Assembly: GCF_902459465.1 (NCBI RefSeq)
Contig: NC_047075.1
Span: 12,083,119-12,147,118 of the forward strand
DNA: 64,000 nt
Direction: 5' to 3'
Source: Asterias rubens
Taxonomy: Eukaryota > Echinodermata > Asteroidea > Forcipulatida > Asteriidae
Below are positions 1 to 11,156 of this stretch, one piece after another. The notes beneath the pieces were generated by a model. That model searched no databases, was not told the origin of the DNA, and saw only the letters and a list, made by a program, of their open reading frames with translations. Made by a program: the position numbers and the translations under genes. Each line of letters begins with the position of its first letter. Positions within the stretch are counted from its first letter, which is position 1.

Positions 1-431
1 TTGGAGTGTCAACACATTAAGGACACAATGTTACATTATGACCGTTGCATAACATCTAACAATACACATTGTGAAACAGACTGACCTGTTTTGCCAAATA
101 CCACAGATGTTCTTATAGACCAACAAATATGTCATAACAAAAGGAACAGGATAAGGGGGAGAGAAAGCCCATCTGTAACAATACCTACACCCATAAATAT
201 GTGTACACAAGTGAAATACTACAATATTTTTAAAATATAAACACGAACAAGTTTGTTTACCAACACAAATGCCGCACCAACAGTGAAACCGTTCCCATAA
301 TATGGCACCGCCCTATTATAGGCTTCTTTATGATTATCATGACCAATCCACAAACCAAAATGGAAGTTCATATGTTAAGTTTCTAAGTTATTATGCTGAA
401 AAGATTATCCATTTAGTTCAACTTAACTTAC
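1..431. other. non-coding sequence, nothing recognised
   Basis: AT-rich sequence with no open frame or repeat that I recognise. It lies downstream of the minus-strand exon ending at 432, so it is probably intron or 3' sequence of that gene. Confidence 0.4.
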
Positions 432-519
432 ATAGCCAGTGAAGCCCTGTGGGTCTTTGAGGAATGGAAACTCCTTTATGATTTGCTTTGCCAGTTCAGC
501 TTTAACATACGAAGAAGGC
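432..519 (-). CDS. internal exon, SAMD3-like protein
   Basis: An 88-nt exon on the minus strand, bounded by a good acceptor (tctttctag just above 519) and a consensus donor (GTAAGT just below 432). The frame reads SSYVKAELAKQ followed by KEFPFLKDPQGFTGY. The pattern 'YV..EL...I...FPFLKD..G..GY' is, from memory, typical of the region after the SAM domain in the SAMD3-like families that have multiplied in fish and marine invertebrates. It may belong with the exons at 901-1041 and 3771-3842, but unrelated insertions lie between them, so linkage is inference. No function beyond family resemblance can be claimed. Confidence 0.5.
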
Positions 520-900
520 CTAGAAAGAGAATGACAAAACGTTACACATTGTTAAAAAGCATCCAAACAGTTTTGACATGCATTAAAGAGGAGTACGTGG
601 AAAGTCATGCTTAAGTCTCATTGAACAGTGTCTTCCTTAAGTGACATAAATTTAACATCTTGTATGACATAACTTCATTACCAGCGCCCTCTGTCCGCAG
701 AGGCAGGATGTTTGTCATTGTTTAAAGAAATAAACTTTTCGATGAAATTTAGAAAGGGATGTCATGAAATGAGTTTTAATATATTTAGGAGGAGTAGACA
801 GTTGCACAAAATATGTTTCCAAGTAAAATTCATTTCATGGGTCCTTTATTTAATCAACATACAAACACATACATACAGGCTTCTGACATTGCTGACTTAC
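520..900. other. intron or spacer, nothing recognised
   Basis: Falls between two minus-strand exons. The 91-codon open frame at 712-987 on the plus strand is antisense to the 901-1041 exon and has no recognisable features. Confidence 0.35.
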
Positions 901-1041
901 TTGTTTCCAAAGCGCTTTACGAGGTGTGCACATAACGATTGCACCATCATCCTCTTTTCAGCTTTCGATACACATTTGTTCGTCTGAATGTGTTGTACAA
1001 GTTTTTGTCCACCTGATGAAATTCAGTATCTTCGTTACATC
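901..1041 (-). CDS. probable internal exon with frameshift
   Basis: A 141-nt minus-strand stretch with acceptor ttctcaatttag above 1041 and donor GTAAGT at 895-900. The first part reads CNEDTEFHQVDKNLYNTF then RRTNVYRKLKR and meets a TGA. A shifted frame continues MMVQSLCAHLVKRFGNK to the donor. Two good splice sites plus protein-like sequence in two abutting frames suggest a real exon with one indel. The family is not identified with confidence; position suggests it belongs with the SAMD3-like exons on either side. Confidence 0.35.
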
Positions 1042-1742
1042 CTAAATTGAGAAAAAAGGAATAAATTATCATTGAAAAGTTAACTCTGCAAATAGTGTAC
1101 ATTCATTCTCAAATTCAACACAACAAATTGTATGTGACAAAGGGGTATTCCTCATGTCTTTACTCACCCTAGACTATTGCTACAATGCACCCCTTGATAT
1201 CTTAAAAGACTTCCAAAGGTTCTGATAACACAATGACCAACACACAAGCGGGGGATGTCCCTCTTTCGCATATCTTGCTACATGGTGGTGTTTTATTCTT
1301 GATAATCCAAACGTCATACTGGGTGAGTCAAGAAAGCGTAATCCAAACACATACGGAAATGTGTCCTTTCAATCAAAATCAATCAGTTACTGGTCTGAAC
1401 AATGAAAGTTTCCCATCCTAGATTAAGCAGGATTTACTGACCATGATTCTTTATGTAACTCAATACAGCTTTGCTTTGAAGGTTGGTGATTGATAAAGCA
1501 AACTGTGCCCAAAATATGGTTGCTTTGTCTGCTCAAGCATGGCTTGTTCACTGAATTTGGCTAGTCACAGTACAATTGCTTGACACATGGTCTGAACGCT
1601 GTTAAAAGTAAAACCAGCAAATAAGCCGATGGCAATTCTGAGTGTATAATTATCGTAAGAGTGTAGTGGGGTGTGTCAGCTCATCATGGCAGAGAAGTAC
1701 ACAAGTCCGACACCAGCTCAGGTTCTTTTCTGAATTTTGGAA
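1042..1742. other. spacer upstream of the RAG1-like ORF
   Basis: No convincing gene. A short frame starting ATGGCAGAGAAG at 1686 runs into a possible donor (CAG|GTTCTT) about 36 nt later and could be a small first exon for the ORF at 1743, but support is weak. Confidence 0.3.
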
Positions 1743-2120
1743 ATGGAATTTCACATCAGCTCTTTGAACAAATTATGCCGTATATGTGGGAGGAGACTGG
1801 TCACACAGAGAGACACTAAAAGTTACACCAAGCCAGTACTGTGTTCCAAGTTTTGCAAAGAAATTTCTACTGCTTTCAATGTCAATACGTGGAGTGATGT
1901 TCCAGATATACACCCCCAGTTTGTATGCTACAAATGTGCCAGAACATTGAGGTATGTTTCTTCGGGAAACCGTGAGCAGCAAGAAACAAGCATTGAAATA
2001 GTAACATGGGAAAAGCACCCACGAGTTGGCCAATGCAGGGTGTGTACAACAGTTAATCATAAGGGTAGAACAGCAACAGCAAAAATATACAGGGGTCCCC
2101 TTAGTATGGCAGTGAATTAA
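1743..2120 (+). CDS. RAG1 N-terminal-domain-like zinc-binding protein
   Basis: A 125-residue frame from ATG 1743. The sequence shows LCRICGRRL, then C..FC, then the block FNVNTWSDVPDIHPQFVCYK followed by CARTL, then WEKHPRVGQCRVC. The same order (LCRICG, about 30 residues, 'aDV..IHP..FC..C', then 'W.PH...C.IC') is the zinc-binding N-terminal region of vertebrate RAG1, which binds and ubiquitinates basic partners and assists recombination. Stand-alone relatives are known in invertebrates, for example the N-RAG-TP element of Aplysia. Nothing here matches the RAG1 catalytic core. The frame stops just past the last CxxC, overlapping the 3' end of the convergent pseudogene by 20 nt, so it may be truncated. 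It could be a mobile-element remnant or a domesticated gene. Confidence 0.6.
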   Translation: MEFHISSLNKLCRICGRRLVTQRDTKSYTKPVLCSKFCKEISTAFNVNTWSDVPDIHPQFVCYKCARTLRYVSSGNREQQETSIEIVTWEKHPRVGQCRVCTTVNHKGRTATAKIYRGPLSMAVN

Positions 2121-3536
2121 ATATGCTCCTGTAGCGTATTCCTGTTGCAGATGGATCACTGGCTTCAACGTCATCATCATAACCTTCCTGGCTTCTTAGA
2201 AGGCCTTCATCTTCAACTGGTTCTATCTGAGCATGCCTTCGATACATTTTGCATATTCGACAGTAGTAGTTGCCCATGAAACTAGTGACATACCCAAGCA
2301 TGGAGTTCAATGCAAGATTGTCCCCCGTCACTTGAAGTAATTTTGGCTTGACACTTCCGACATACACATCGGGACAGTTGATTGGTATTCCTGTTCTATC
2401 CATGTCCAGTAGCTCTTGTGTAATTGGAGACAAGATGCTTTCCATTCCATATTTCGTAACAAATCGTGTTGGAGCTACAGCAACCACCAGAATGTTTCGT
2501 TGACTAGCTTGGTACTGCATAGGTAAGCATGGGAAAGATATATACACCCCAGTAAGCTTGTGGATGCCTTTCCTTGAACCCAAAGGGTTAGCAGTTTCAA
2601 AGTCATCCGAGTACCGGCAGATGGGTATGACAATTTCTCTTGACCTCCCAAGGCTCAGGCTTTCTTTGAAGTACAATCCATCACGGTATGATTGCAATAC
2701 ACCATCATCCTCTGACTGTGCCTCTTGTAAAATTGCTGACATGTAGCCTGGCTGCTGAAGAAATCTGGTTATCACTTTACCTAGAGGAATGTATTGAAAT
2801 GATTCTACTTGTTGCTCCTGATAATTGCGGCCAGTACTTTTGTCAGTTTGACCTCTAAAAACTCTGCCCAGTTCCATCACCATGGGCTCAACTAGTAAAT
2901 CTGCATCCTTTATGTATTTCTTTTGTTTATATTCAGTTTCAAAGTCACCATAAATACCTTTTGACACTACCCAGCATGTTTTCCAGACTGTTCATCACTT
3001 CTTCAGTTGGTTGCTCCCCATTTCTTATTGCTGTAAATAATGGTAACTGTTGTTCCATTTGTCCTACAACATTACCTAACACCTCCTTTGATTAATTAAT
3101 GACACACTGCATAGTTGTTGCTGCAATTCCAGTGCCTCGCAACCTTGCTACATAAGCTGCTATGGAAGCCTTCATATTTCCAACTAAGTTTGTGATTTCT
3201 TCTCTCTCTGCATCATCCTGATTTTCATCTACATGTACATGGAAGTTTTGTTGCTCTTTAACATGGTGGACATGAACATTCTGTTCTGGTTGATCAACAA
3301 CTGTCCTTTTATGTACGTCATCATCTCGATCCATGTGATTTTGTTCCAAATGACGCTTGAAAGTTGAACCACGCCAGAACATTTTGTGGCAGTTTTGCTC
3401 TGCACATACCAGTTTTGTACAAGTAGAGGAAAGGATAAACATGGACAAACTTCTGATGTGCAAAGAGACCTCGGATTCCTCCTGGTACTCTAATCAAACA
3501 CTTGCAGCATGTAAATGATTTCATGGTTTGTGTCAC
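2101..3536 (-). pseudogene. C2H2 zinc-finger, transposon-derived protein, decayed
   Basis: Minus-strand coding remains in three blocks. Block 1 (3536 to about 3430) has a first finger, CCKC...LFAHQKF. Block 2 (about 3463-3095) holds CAEQNCHKMFWRGSTFKRHL, a C-x4-C-x12-H-type finger, then a His/Glu-rich linker. Block 3 (2967-2101) contains NPLGSRKGIHKLTGVYISF and KYGMESILSPIT. From memory this matches a large family of uncharacterised fish and invertebrate proteins with 'NPLGSK...HKLG'. Lesions: a frameshift between fingers near 3430, an in-frame TAA near 3092, after which the same frame stays open to about 2960, and a second frameshift near 2955. No catalytic residues can be assigned. Confidence 0.6.
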
Positions 3537-3770
3537 TGATGATGCTTTGTGTTAATCTGTAGATTTAAGGAGATAATTAATAAAAAAATAAAAAAACTTG
3601 TGTACTGTTGTACTGGCGTTGTAGTTTGACCTTAGGGTCACGATGATTGCCAATTTTAATAAAATTCAAAATTCAAATTCAATTCAATTCAAGTAACCTT
3701 AACTTCTCTCCAATGAACATGTCTAGGCACATGTTGAAATCCTATTGTAATCATGTCACTATATCTTACC

Positions 3771-3842
3771 TCAGCACGATGCAGGGACATAAATTTGAGA
3801 CGGATGCCCAGCTTTGGAATTACTTCCTTCACTGTCTCATCT
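3771..3842 (-). CDS. exon with SAM-domain C-terminal half
   Basis: A 72-nt minus-strand exon between acceptor tttttggctactgacag and donor GTAAGA. It reads DETVKEVIPKLGIRLKFMSL, matching the last two helices of a sterile alpha motif ('lt...l..liP.lG.RlkF...i'). SAM domains mediate protein-protein interaction. It lies upstream, on the same strand, of the exons at 901-1041 and 432-519, which fits a SAMD3-like gene read leftwards. Confidence 0.45.
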
Positions 3843-4266
3843 GTCAGTAGCCAAAAAGAAAATATATTGCTTTTGTTCAACTTGTTCGGCTGATCTGGGG
3901 GAAGCGGAAATCTTGCAACAAACATCCAAGACTTGATTAAAACTAAAAACAGGGGCCTTATACACTACATGATCGCCATACTCTTGACAATGCATACTCT
4001 TGACAGACCATGGCCATTAAAAAACAAAATTAATAGACCCTACCTACCAGGTAGGCCTAGCTCTACTGATGACTGATGAGTAGAGCGTTGGGACAGCCCC
4101 GTATACCAACACTCCACCGAACTGGCCTCATTAATACTGAAGTTATTATATACCCCTTCCAAAATAAAGCCGGTAAAGAACACAAATTAGTAAAAGTTAG
4201 CTCCACCGAATTGGCTTAGGTGACCTACAGAAGAAGAGAAAAATCCCACAAAAACAGGCACAGAAA
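3843..4266. other. spacer left of element B
   Basis: No gene recognised. An 'AATAGACCCTACC' end-like sequence at about 4031 resembles the termini of the MITE at 34224 but has no visible partner. Confidence 0.3.
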
Positions 4267-4303
4267 ACACAAATGTGACCCGCCACCACGGAAGGGCCGT
4301 AAA
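4267..4303 (+). repeat. element B left terminal inverted repeat
   Basis: Begins ACACAAATGTGACCCGCCAC and continues to GTAAA at 4303. The reverse complement of 27384-27420 differs at about four positions. Confidence 0.7.
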
Positions 4304-4864
4304 CCCGCAATGCAACATTTTGAGTAATCGTCGAAAATATGTCGAGATGCACGTACTATGTCAAAAATACGTTTTTGGCTTATTTAACATGTTAAAACCT
4401 TAAACTTACATTCTGTGAAGTTTGAGAGCCAAAAAAACTGTCCAAATATTACAATTTAGGAATTTACGTCCGGCATTTTGCTCGAACAATGAGGGAACTT
4501 TGTTAAAACAATGAAGTAGTTGCGAAATTTTACGAAACTTTGCCTCCAAGTTCCGACGCTCAAACTTACATGTAAGTCGCCATTTTGATCTATTTTGAGA
4601 GGTGAGGTCATGTACTCGTATTGCTGGCTTATTATTGATTGGTTGAAACGGACAATAATAAATGATTTGCAAGAAATAAACCAATAAAAAAGACTCTATG
4701 AGTGCCTTCCTTTGTCATCGAAGCGTCCGAAAGGAATAAAAGAAGCAACGCGATTGGCCAGACTGGAGCACCTGACAACTGAGCATGCGTAGTTTCAGTG
4801 CTGGTCTAAGCTTCCGGGTTCATGGTTCATTGCGGGTACCGTTCATTGCTGCGTAAACAAAACC

Positions 4865-5248
4865 ATGGCGGCGATTTTAAAGAGTAAAGATCGAGACATA
4901 AAAGACAAATTTCAGAGGCCATTAATGATGCCAAGTTTCTGGATTTGAATGCCAGAGACTCAGGACGTGTGCTGGAATTGATAAACAAGTATTTGGGTGA
5001 TGGGGTTGATTCGGACGAAAAAGATGTCACGCTAACTCCGGAAGAAAAGGCAGATTTCTACGATCATAAAGAAGACGAAAGTGATGATGATCACAACGAA
5101 GATCAAGACAGTGAAGAGGAGGAAGAAGAAATTGAAGAAATGGACATCGACAGTGATGAGGAAGAAAACTTCTTGGTCATTGAGCCAGGAACCGATGTCA
5201 TTCTTGCCAACGGAGACCCGGAATTTATGTCGGAAGATGACCAAAAGG
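4865..5248 (+). pseudogene. element B gene, exon 1 (acidic N-terminus)
   Basis: ATG at 4865 (context aaaaccATGGCG) opens a frame that ends after 27 codons. A frame offset by one starts after a stop at 4885 and reads ISEAINDAKFLDLNARDSG, then an acidic tract (EEEEEEIEEMDIDSDEEE) to a donor at 5249. The start codon and the acidic frame probably belonged together before a one-base indel at about 4870-4905. The exon ends in phase 0, which fits the exon at 13616. Confidence 0.55.
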
Positions 5249-5264
5249 TTTGTTTATTAATTTT

Positions 5265-5289
5265 TATATATATATATATATATATATAT
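5265..5289. repeat. (TA)n tract, insertion site of element A
   Basis: An uninterrupted TA run directly before the left end of element A. The right end of A is followed by ATATATAATATA, so A inserted into a TA-rich stretch of the B intron, consistent with a TA target. Confidence 0.7.
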
Positions 5290-5319
5290 CGTCGTGTGCC
5301 CGGTAAAAGGACGTAAGGG
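5290..5319 (+). repeat. element A left terminal inverted repeat
   Basis: Starts CGTCGTGTGCCCGGTAAAAG. It pairs with 13283-13312, with one mismatch (GGT versus GTT). Confidence 0.8.
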
Positions 5320-6661
5320 TGAAAATGGTTTACAAAAGTCATTATCGTTTTCTTGCACCATTGGATAGTGTATTCAAATCTTCATCTTTTGGTGCAAACA
5401 TTTTCCAAAATTACTGCGTCATTGTGACGTAATGGACAATATTAAAAGGGCGTAAGGCAACTTGACTTGAATTATTCCTAACAGAAGGGCGTAAGCACCT
5501 TACGGCCTTCTTATCCAATAGTTTGTTCAACTTGTGTTCCCGGTAAAAGGACGCAACAGAAATATTCTAGTGTGGTACCAGTATACGCTACCCTCCTTCA
5601 GATCACGCTCCGCTGTATCACTAGCGCCATGAATAACATAGGTAACCAGTCCAAAGGTCAATAAGTTGGTGACCTCGTTGCTGAGTAGTATGGTGTGGAT
5701 GACAGCATAGAGCAACCGTCTCTTCAAACCAGTAAGTATCGAAATAATTATTGTCATATAAGTTTATAAGCAACAACAACAACAACATTGCAATTCACAC
5801 AGCATGGAGCAAGGAAATGATACATATAACTTATAAGTAATACTATTATTAATAGTTCGGTACAGTTTAAAAGTGTTGTCCGGGTACTGGGCACCCTGTA
5901 GGAATGTAACGTTAACGTTAACGCTTAAGTAAGTTAAAATTATGTTTATCATCGATCAGGAAAGGCAAACAACCATCCAGTCGAACCATACCAAGAGTAT
6001 TTTTATTACCCTGGCACTCTCAGTAGGAAGGAAGGGGGAAGAGATAAATACTATTTTATCCCTGACGGAAGAGAAGTTGGAATGTGTGTGTACTGTAGTG
6101 TGTGCATCCTCCATCCCATGGGCTGGCGTGCATTGTGGGGGGTGTGTGTGCGTGGGTAGGCACTGGCAGGGTTGTGGGGACATTATGACAATGGAACAAT
6201 AGGTCCCCACAACGTTTTCTTTGAAAACCATGTCCCCACAGAGGGATTCTTTAGAAAAGGGAAGAATAGAACAACAATAGGAAGTCTAAAAAGAAGGTGT
6301 GTGTGTGTGGGTGTGGGAAGGGGGGGGGAGGGGGTCAGCAACGTCATCAAACAACGTTGGTTGACGAAGGTCCTACCCTCTAATGTTACTGATGTTACTG
6401 TTAGTGCCTTCGTTATAAATTATTTTAGGATTTCAATTTTGATAGATAAATTACTTAGTTTGCATCTGAAAATGTTGACATGTTTCATGCATAACTCTAT
6501 AAAAATAGCTCATAATTCTTCAACAGTAGTTCTTGGACCACAGGGTCAAAATATTTTGTACAAATCTGATTTCTTACTGTTATTAACCAACTCTGCAGCC
6601 AAACCCATCAGCTATTCCAAATTCCAAACTATTTAATTGTTATTTTATGTATACTTTTCAG
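5320..6661. promoter_or_regulatory. element A left subterminal region
   Basis: Holds repeated short motifs: AAGGGCGTAAGG near 5445, GAAGGGCGTAAG at 5484, its complement at about 5497-5510, and CCCGGTAAAAGGACGC near 5539. Farther in are TG-rich and G-rich tracts (6080-6180, 6297-6330). No coding exon was recognised before 6662; promoter and any 5' exon of the A gene should lie here. Confidence 0.5.
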
Positions 6662-6678
6662 GCTATTGTCATCATAAT

Positions 6679-9600
6679 ATGGATCCAGATACTGATGTTC
6701 TGGTTGAGTGGGAGAGGGATGGGTCAAAGAATGTTGTACGCCTTAAGGACCTCAGCTCATCCGACAGATTTGTACAAGTAGGCTCCGTTTTACAAGTAGG
6801 CTCCGTTGTTACAATGCAGTGGAAGAGAGGGTCGACATGGAGAGGGAGAGTCCTGGACATGAGTGAGATGCCAGACTCTGAAGAAGATGACATTCCACTT
6901 GCTTACTTAAGAACATTGATTGGGGGTATGTTTACATTATATCTTAGATGTAAGAGAACTTAATAATAACTAAGTTCTAGTGAGGTTTGCAGTGACACGA
7001 TTTTGTGAAAATTAACAATCTCTGTCTGACAAGTTGAGGTGGTTCTGGAACAGTTAAGATTTCTCATACTGTATTCTTCTGAGCCGGTCAGAGAACACTG
7101 ACAGGGATCCAGTTGTAAAGACCAATAAAACTTCTAAGAAAATGTTTTCAATTGATATTTTGCATGGTGTCTCTCCGAAACTCAGAAGTCTGCCTTTAGT
7201 TAGTTTAATCAAAATAACAATGAACAATTTAAATGCACTTATTTGCCACTTCATTCGATTTGTTTTATTTCATATAATTTCATTTATTGTTGGAAAATAT
7301 TATTATTTTTGTCATATTGTATTTTGTTTATTTTGGCTCAATATTTTTATCAGACAGCATACACTAGTAAAGATGGGTTACTTTTAGGTTAATGTTTTGA
7401 TTAATTCATTTTCTATAATACAGATGAAAGACCAATGTCAAACAATGACTCATCACGTGGATGTGGGGACACAAGTCACTGCAATTCTAATGCTGAAGGT
7501 AAATAAATAACATTCTTGACTTCAAATATTAAAGGATGTCAGCTGTTGTGTCAATGCTGTGAAACATAAATTTGGGATTCCACATAATTTGTGGACAGCA
7601 AAGAAAATCTTATTTGCCATATTTTTAGGAAAAGTTACTTAACTATATTTTGCAAATCACATTTTCTCTCAAATATATTCAGGATCCTTGACAGAGTCGT
7701 TTGCACATCCCCTCACACAGATATTTATATAAAACATACGAATTTATACAATTTTGTTTTCAGTGCAGTGTGTTGGTTCAATCAATACCGTGATCCACAA
7801 TGCCATGGACAGCGAATGTTGTCAAAGTACCCAGTGTACAGAGGAGGTTTTCGCTGCGTGTGTGTCCTGCCAAGTACTACTCTGCTTCAAACACTTTGTT
7901 GAGGACGACCCATGCCAACAGCATAATGACTTTACAGTGAGTAATATATGTTTAACAGGGAAATGCAGAAAGTGTGTCAACCTGTAGCTCTGAGCACCTT
8001 GAACTGTTAACATTTTGCTCCTAAATATTGCTTGTAGTTGATGAATTTATCAACTGGTTTACATTACCCATGACCATGGCAATGTAATCTGTCAGACTCA
8101 AAGCACTTTGGCAAAGTGTACTGTATATTCAATTGTAAGGGGCTCCATAGAAAAAAAAAACGATTTTCTAAATGTTTCGCCAATTCTTTCTATGACACAG
8201 TCACCAAATCTACCAACATCAACTTTTATAGCCCTTTTCCCCCTCCAATACAGTTGTTGCTCCAGTCCTTCCCTCATAGTGGACAGCCTGGTCCATCCAT
8301 GTCAGCTAAGACGGCTGATGGAGCAACCTCAAGTTGTGAGCAGGAAATGGATGTAGAAATCCCACTTCTTCTCGAAGAACAAGGATCAATTACTGAAGAA
8401 CAGGTAGTTAAATCTGAAATAGTTTTCATGTATGTTAATTAAAAATGTATAGCAAAATATACAGAGCCATATCAATGCAACATGAATAGATGTAAACTTT
8501 ATATGAGAGCTCCCCTTTTCTTGAGAAGTTATTCATATTGAATTTATTGTCAATTAAAAAACTAAAATATCAATGTCTTTATTGGTGTCCCTTAAGGTAT
8601 TCTTGACAGGTTGCACAGATAATCTGAACGCATACATTTATATATAATGGTAATTTCACCTATTCTATTTTGCTTTCTTCAAACCATTACAGTTGGAGTC
8701 CCAGCCCTTGCCTCAAAGTGAACAGGGTGATGCCTCAACTATTCCATCCAATCCTTCTAGTGGCACATTCTCAAGTGATGAATCCCAACCCTCCACAGAA
8801 TCTACATCAAGTAGCCAGACTGACAAACAAGGATTGACTGTGGAAACGCCGCCTCCTTCCATACAACATGAATCAAATAAAGAGGTACCAATGTCCATTC
8901 TTAAATATGTTGCACAAATAGGTATAACCACACAAGAGCGAGTTGAATATGGAATATCATAGTGCTTCTGTGTGCCATATCAAGGCTGAAGGTGGCACGA
9001 AAACATACAGCTCGTCTGTGTCCCATATCAGGATGCAGACGGCTATATTTTTCCATATTTCATGAGCACGCATGTGATAGTGTATTTATCTTCAAGTAAA
9101 CTTGTCATCACGGTGGTGGGGGTGAAAAGAGCTGTGAAAATTGTAGAAGAAAGTCTGCACATTCTGCAATTCTGTTCTGGTGATTTTGGTAGTTTTGGTG
9201 TTTTGGGGTGATTTGTGGTGGGTAAATATGTGCTACTACTTGGCCGGTTTTAAACACCCTGTTTAAAACCAGTTGGAGTCTGGAGCTGATAATTTCCCAT
9301 GCTCTCAGACTCAATCAGTTTGAGTCTCAAAACTGTCAGTACTGTGGTGTCGATGTGTGATAAAACAAACTATTAACTTGCATTTTGTTATAAATACTTT
9401 CCAGAAATGCTTGGCTCGGAAGAACAAGGGAAACCCAAAGAATTGGAAACAAAGCATCCGGAAGCAGAAGAGAAATTCTGGTGAGTCGTATACGTCTAGT
9501 GATGGGAAGGAGCGCCCGGCAAGACATATTAAGCCATCTTGTCCAGATAAATGCAAGCTTAAATGCTCACTGAACATACCTGTCGATCAAAGAGAAAAGA

Positions 9601-11156
9601 TTTTTGAGCTCTTTTATAAGACTGCCTCATATGAACGACAACGAGATTTTATTCTTCAAAATGTTAAGGCAGCACCAAGTGGGAAGAAAGCACAAGGAAA
9701 GCGGGTTAACCGTGTTTATTATTTGCCAGTTGAAGACAAAAAGATGCAGGTATGTCAACTATTCTTTCTCAACACAATCAGCATTGGCCAGAAGATGGTT
9801 ACATACACCTTAAGAAAGAAGAAAGATGTTGTCTTCTGCAAGCCGGATAAAAGAGGCAAACATAAGTCAGTTCGTAAAGCCAAAGAAGTAGATTTGGATG
9901 CAGTGCGTGCCCATATTAAGAAGTTTCCAGTAATGCCTTCCCACTACTGCAGAGCTACCACGAAACGGAAGTACTTGTCTCCAAATCTAAGTATGGCAAA
10001 AATGTATGACCTGTATGTGGAGGAATGTTTGAAACCACTTTCCCTAAAGCAGTATCGCCATGTTTTCAATACAGAATTTAACTTGGGATTTCATGTTCCA
10101 AAGAAGGATGCATGCAAGAATTGCAGCTGCTATACCAACGCATCTTCTGAACTTAAAAAGAAACTAGAAACAGAACATCAAAAACATCTAAAGAACAAGG
10201 AAACAGCAAGAAACGAAAAGGATCAAGACAAGAGCAAGGCAGCAATAGATCCGTCATTCAGATCTTTCACATTTGACCTCCAACAGGTTTTGTCAACCCC
10301 ATCCTCGAATACATCTGTGTTGTTCTACAAGCGGAAACTTTCCTCATATAACTTTACGGTTTATAACCAACAGAGTGGAGAAGGTACATGCTTTATGTGG
10401 AGCGAGGACATGGGACGCAGAGGTTCCTGTGAAATGGGCACGTGTCTCATGAAGTACTTGCAGCAACAGCCAGAAACTGTGAAGCATGTCACATTTTTTT
10501 CTGATTGTTGTGGCGGGCAAAATCGCAATCAGTTTGTTGCAGCAGGATTATTGTACATGGTCAGGACATCATCAATTTCTGTGATAGAACAAAAATTCCT
10601 TGAAAGCGGCCACACACAAATGGAAGTCGACTCAATGCACAGTTGTATTGAACAAGCCAAAAGGAAAACCACTGTTTTCCACCCAGACCAATGGTCTACC
10701 GTTGCTTCATTGGCAAGAAGGAAACGACCATACAAGGTTGTGCAGATGAGGTACAACGAGTTCTATGACCTCAAAAAACTGGCTGGACATACGCTGCATA
10801 ATGTAAAGAAGGATATAAATGGTGAAACAGTCCAATGGATGAAGATCAAGAACTTGAAGTTTGAGAAGGATGCACCTCACTTGATCAAATACAGGTATGG
10901 GTTTGATGAAGAATTTCATGTTCTTCGTGTGAGTGCCTCGGGAAGACGCAAAGGGCGTGAAGTGAGCCTGGAAAGCCTATACAGTGCTCGAATCTTGATC
11001 TCCGCTGCTAAAAGGGCCGATCTCATCAACCTCTGCGACACACATGTTATCCCTGAACTTTTCCACAGTTATTACCGTGGACTTCCATCCAAGACAACGG
11101 AATCTGACGATAACAGCGATGATGACAACGGGTCAATGCATATCCCTGAAGATTAA
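6679..11156 (+). CDS. element A transposase-like protein, six exons, 862 aa
   Basis: Exons 6679-6925, 7424-7498, 7764-7936, 8254-8403, 8693-8884 and 9405-11156 all have AG/GT borders, and their phases (1,1,0,0,0) join into 2589 nt ending in a stop. Residues about 1-82 contain LVEWERDG...VTMQWKRGSTWRGRVLDM, a Tudor/Agenet-like barrel signature. Exon 3 (about 108-165) is Cys/His-rich (ECCQSTQC...ACVSCQVLLCFKH), probably zinc-binding. The last exon starts with a CPDKCKLKC cluster and SHYCRATTKRKYL, then FTFDLQQVL (D about 570), FFSDCCGGQNRN (D about 646) and SGHTQMEVDSMH (D about 688), an RNase H-fold DDD/DDE arrangement. This resembles an uncharacterised animal transposon family, possibly related to DUF7869. 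The start could be earlier if an upstream exon exists. Confidence 0.7.
8935..9085. repeat. palindromic MITE, copy 1 of 3
   Basis: Contains TAGTGCTTCTGTGTG...GGCTGAAGG...GGATGCAGACGGCTATATTTT and ends GAGCACGCATGTGATAG. It is related to 41217-41345 and 57155-57297. Here it lies in intron 5 of the element A gene. Confidence 0.5.

Noticed and set aside
712..987. 91-codon plus-strand frame
   Set aside because: Antisense to the better supported minus-strand exon at 901-1041, no features.
5032..5342. Minus-strand frames rich in Phe/Ile or Ser
   Set aside because: Antisense shadows of the acidic exon of element B.
5942..6636. Frames of 86-154 codons at the left of element A
   Set aside because: Cover TG- and G-rich tracts, no domain, no splice fit with the A gene.
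9237..9275. Short hairpin around TTTTAAACACCCTGTTTAAAA as a regulatory site
   Set aside because: Small, in an intron, no recurrence seen.
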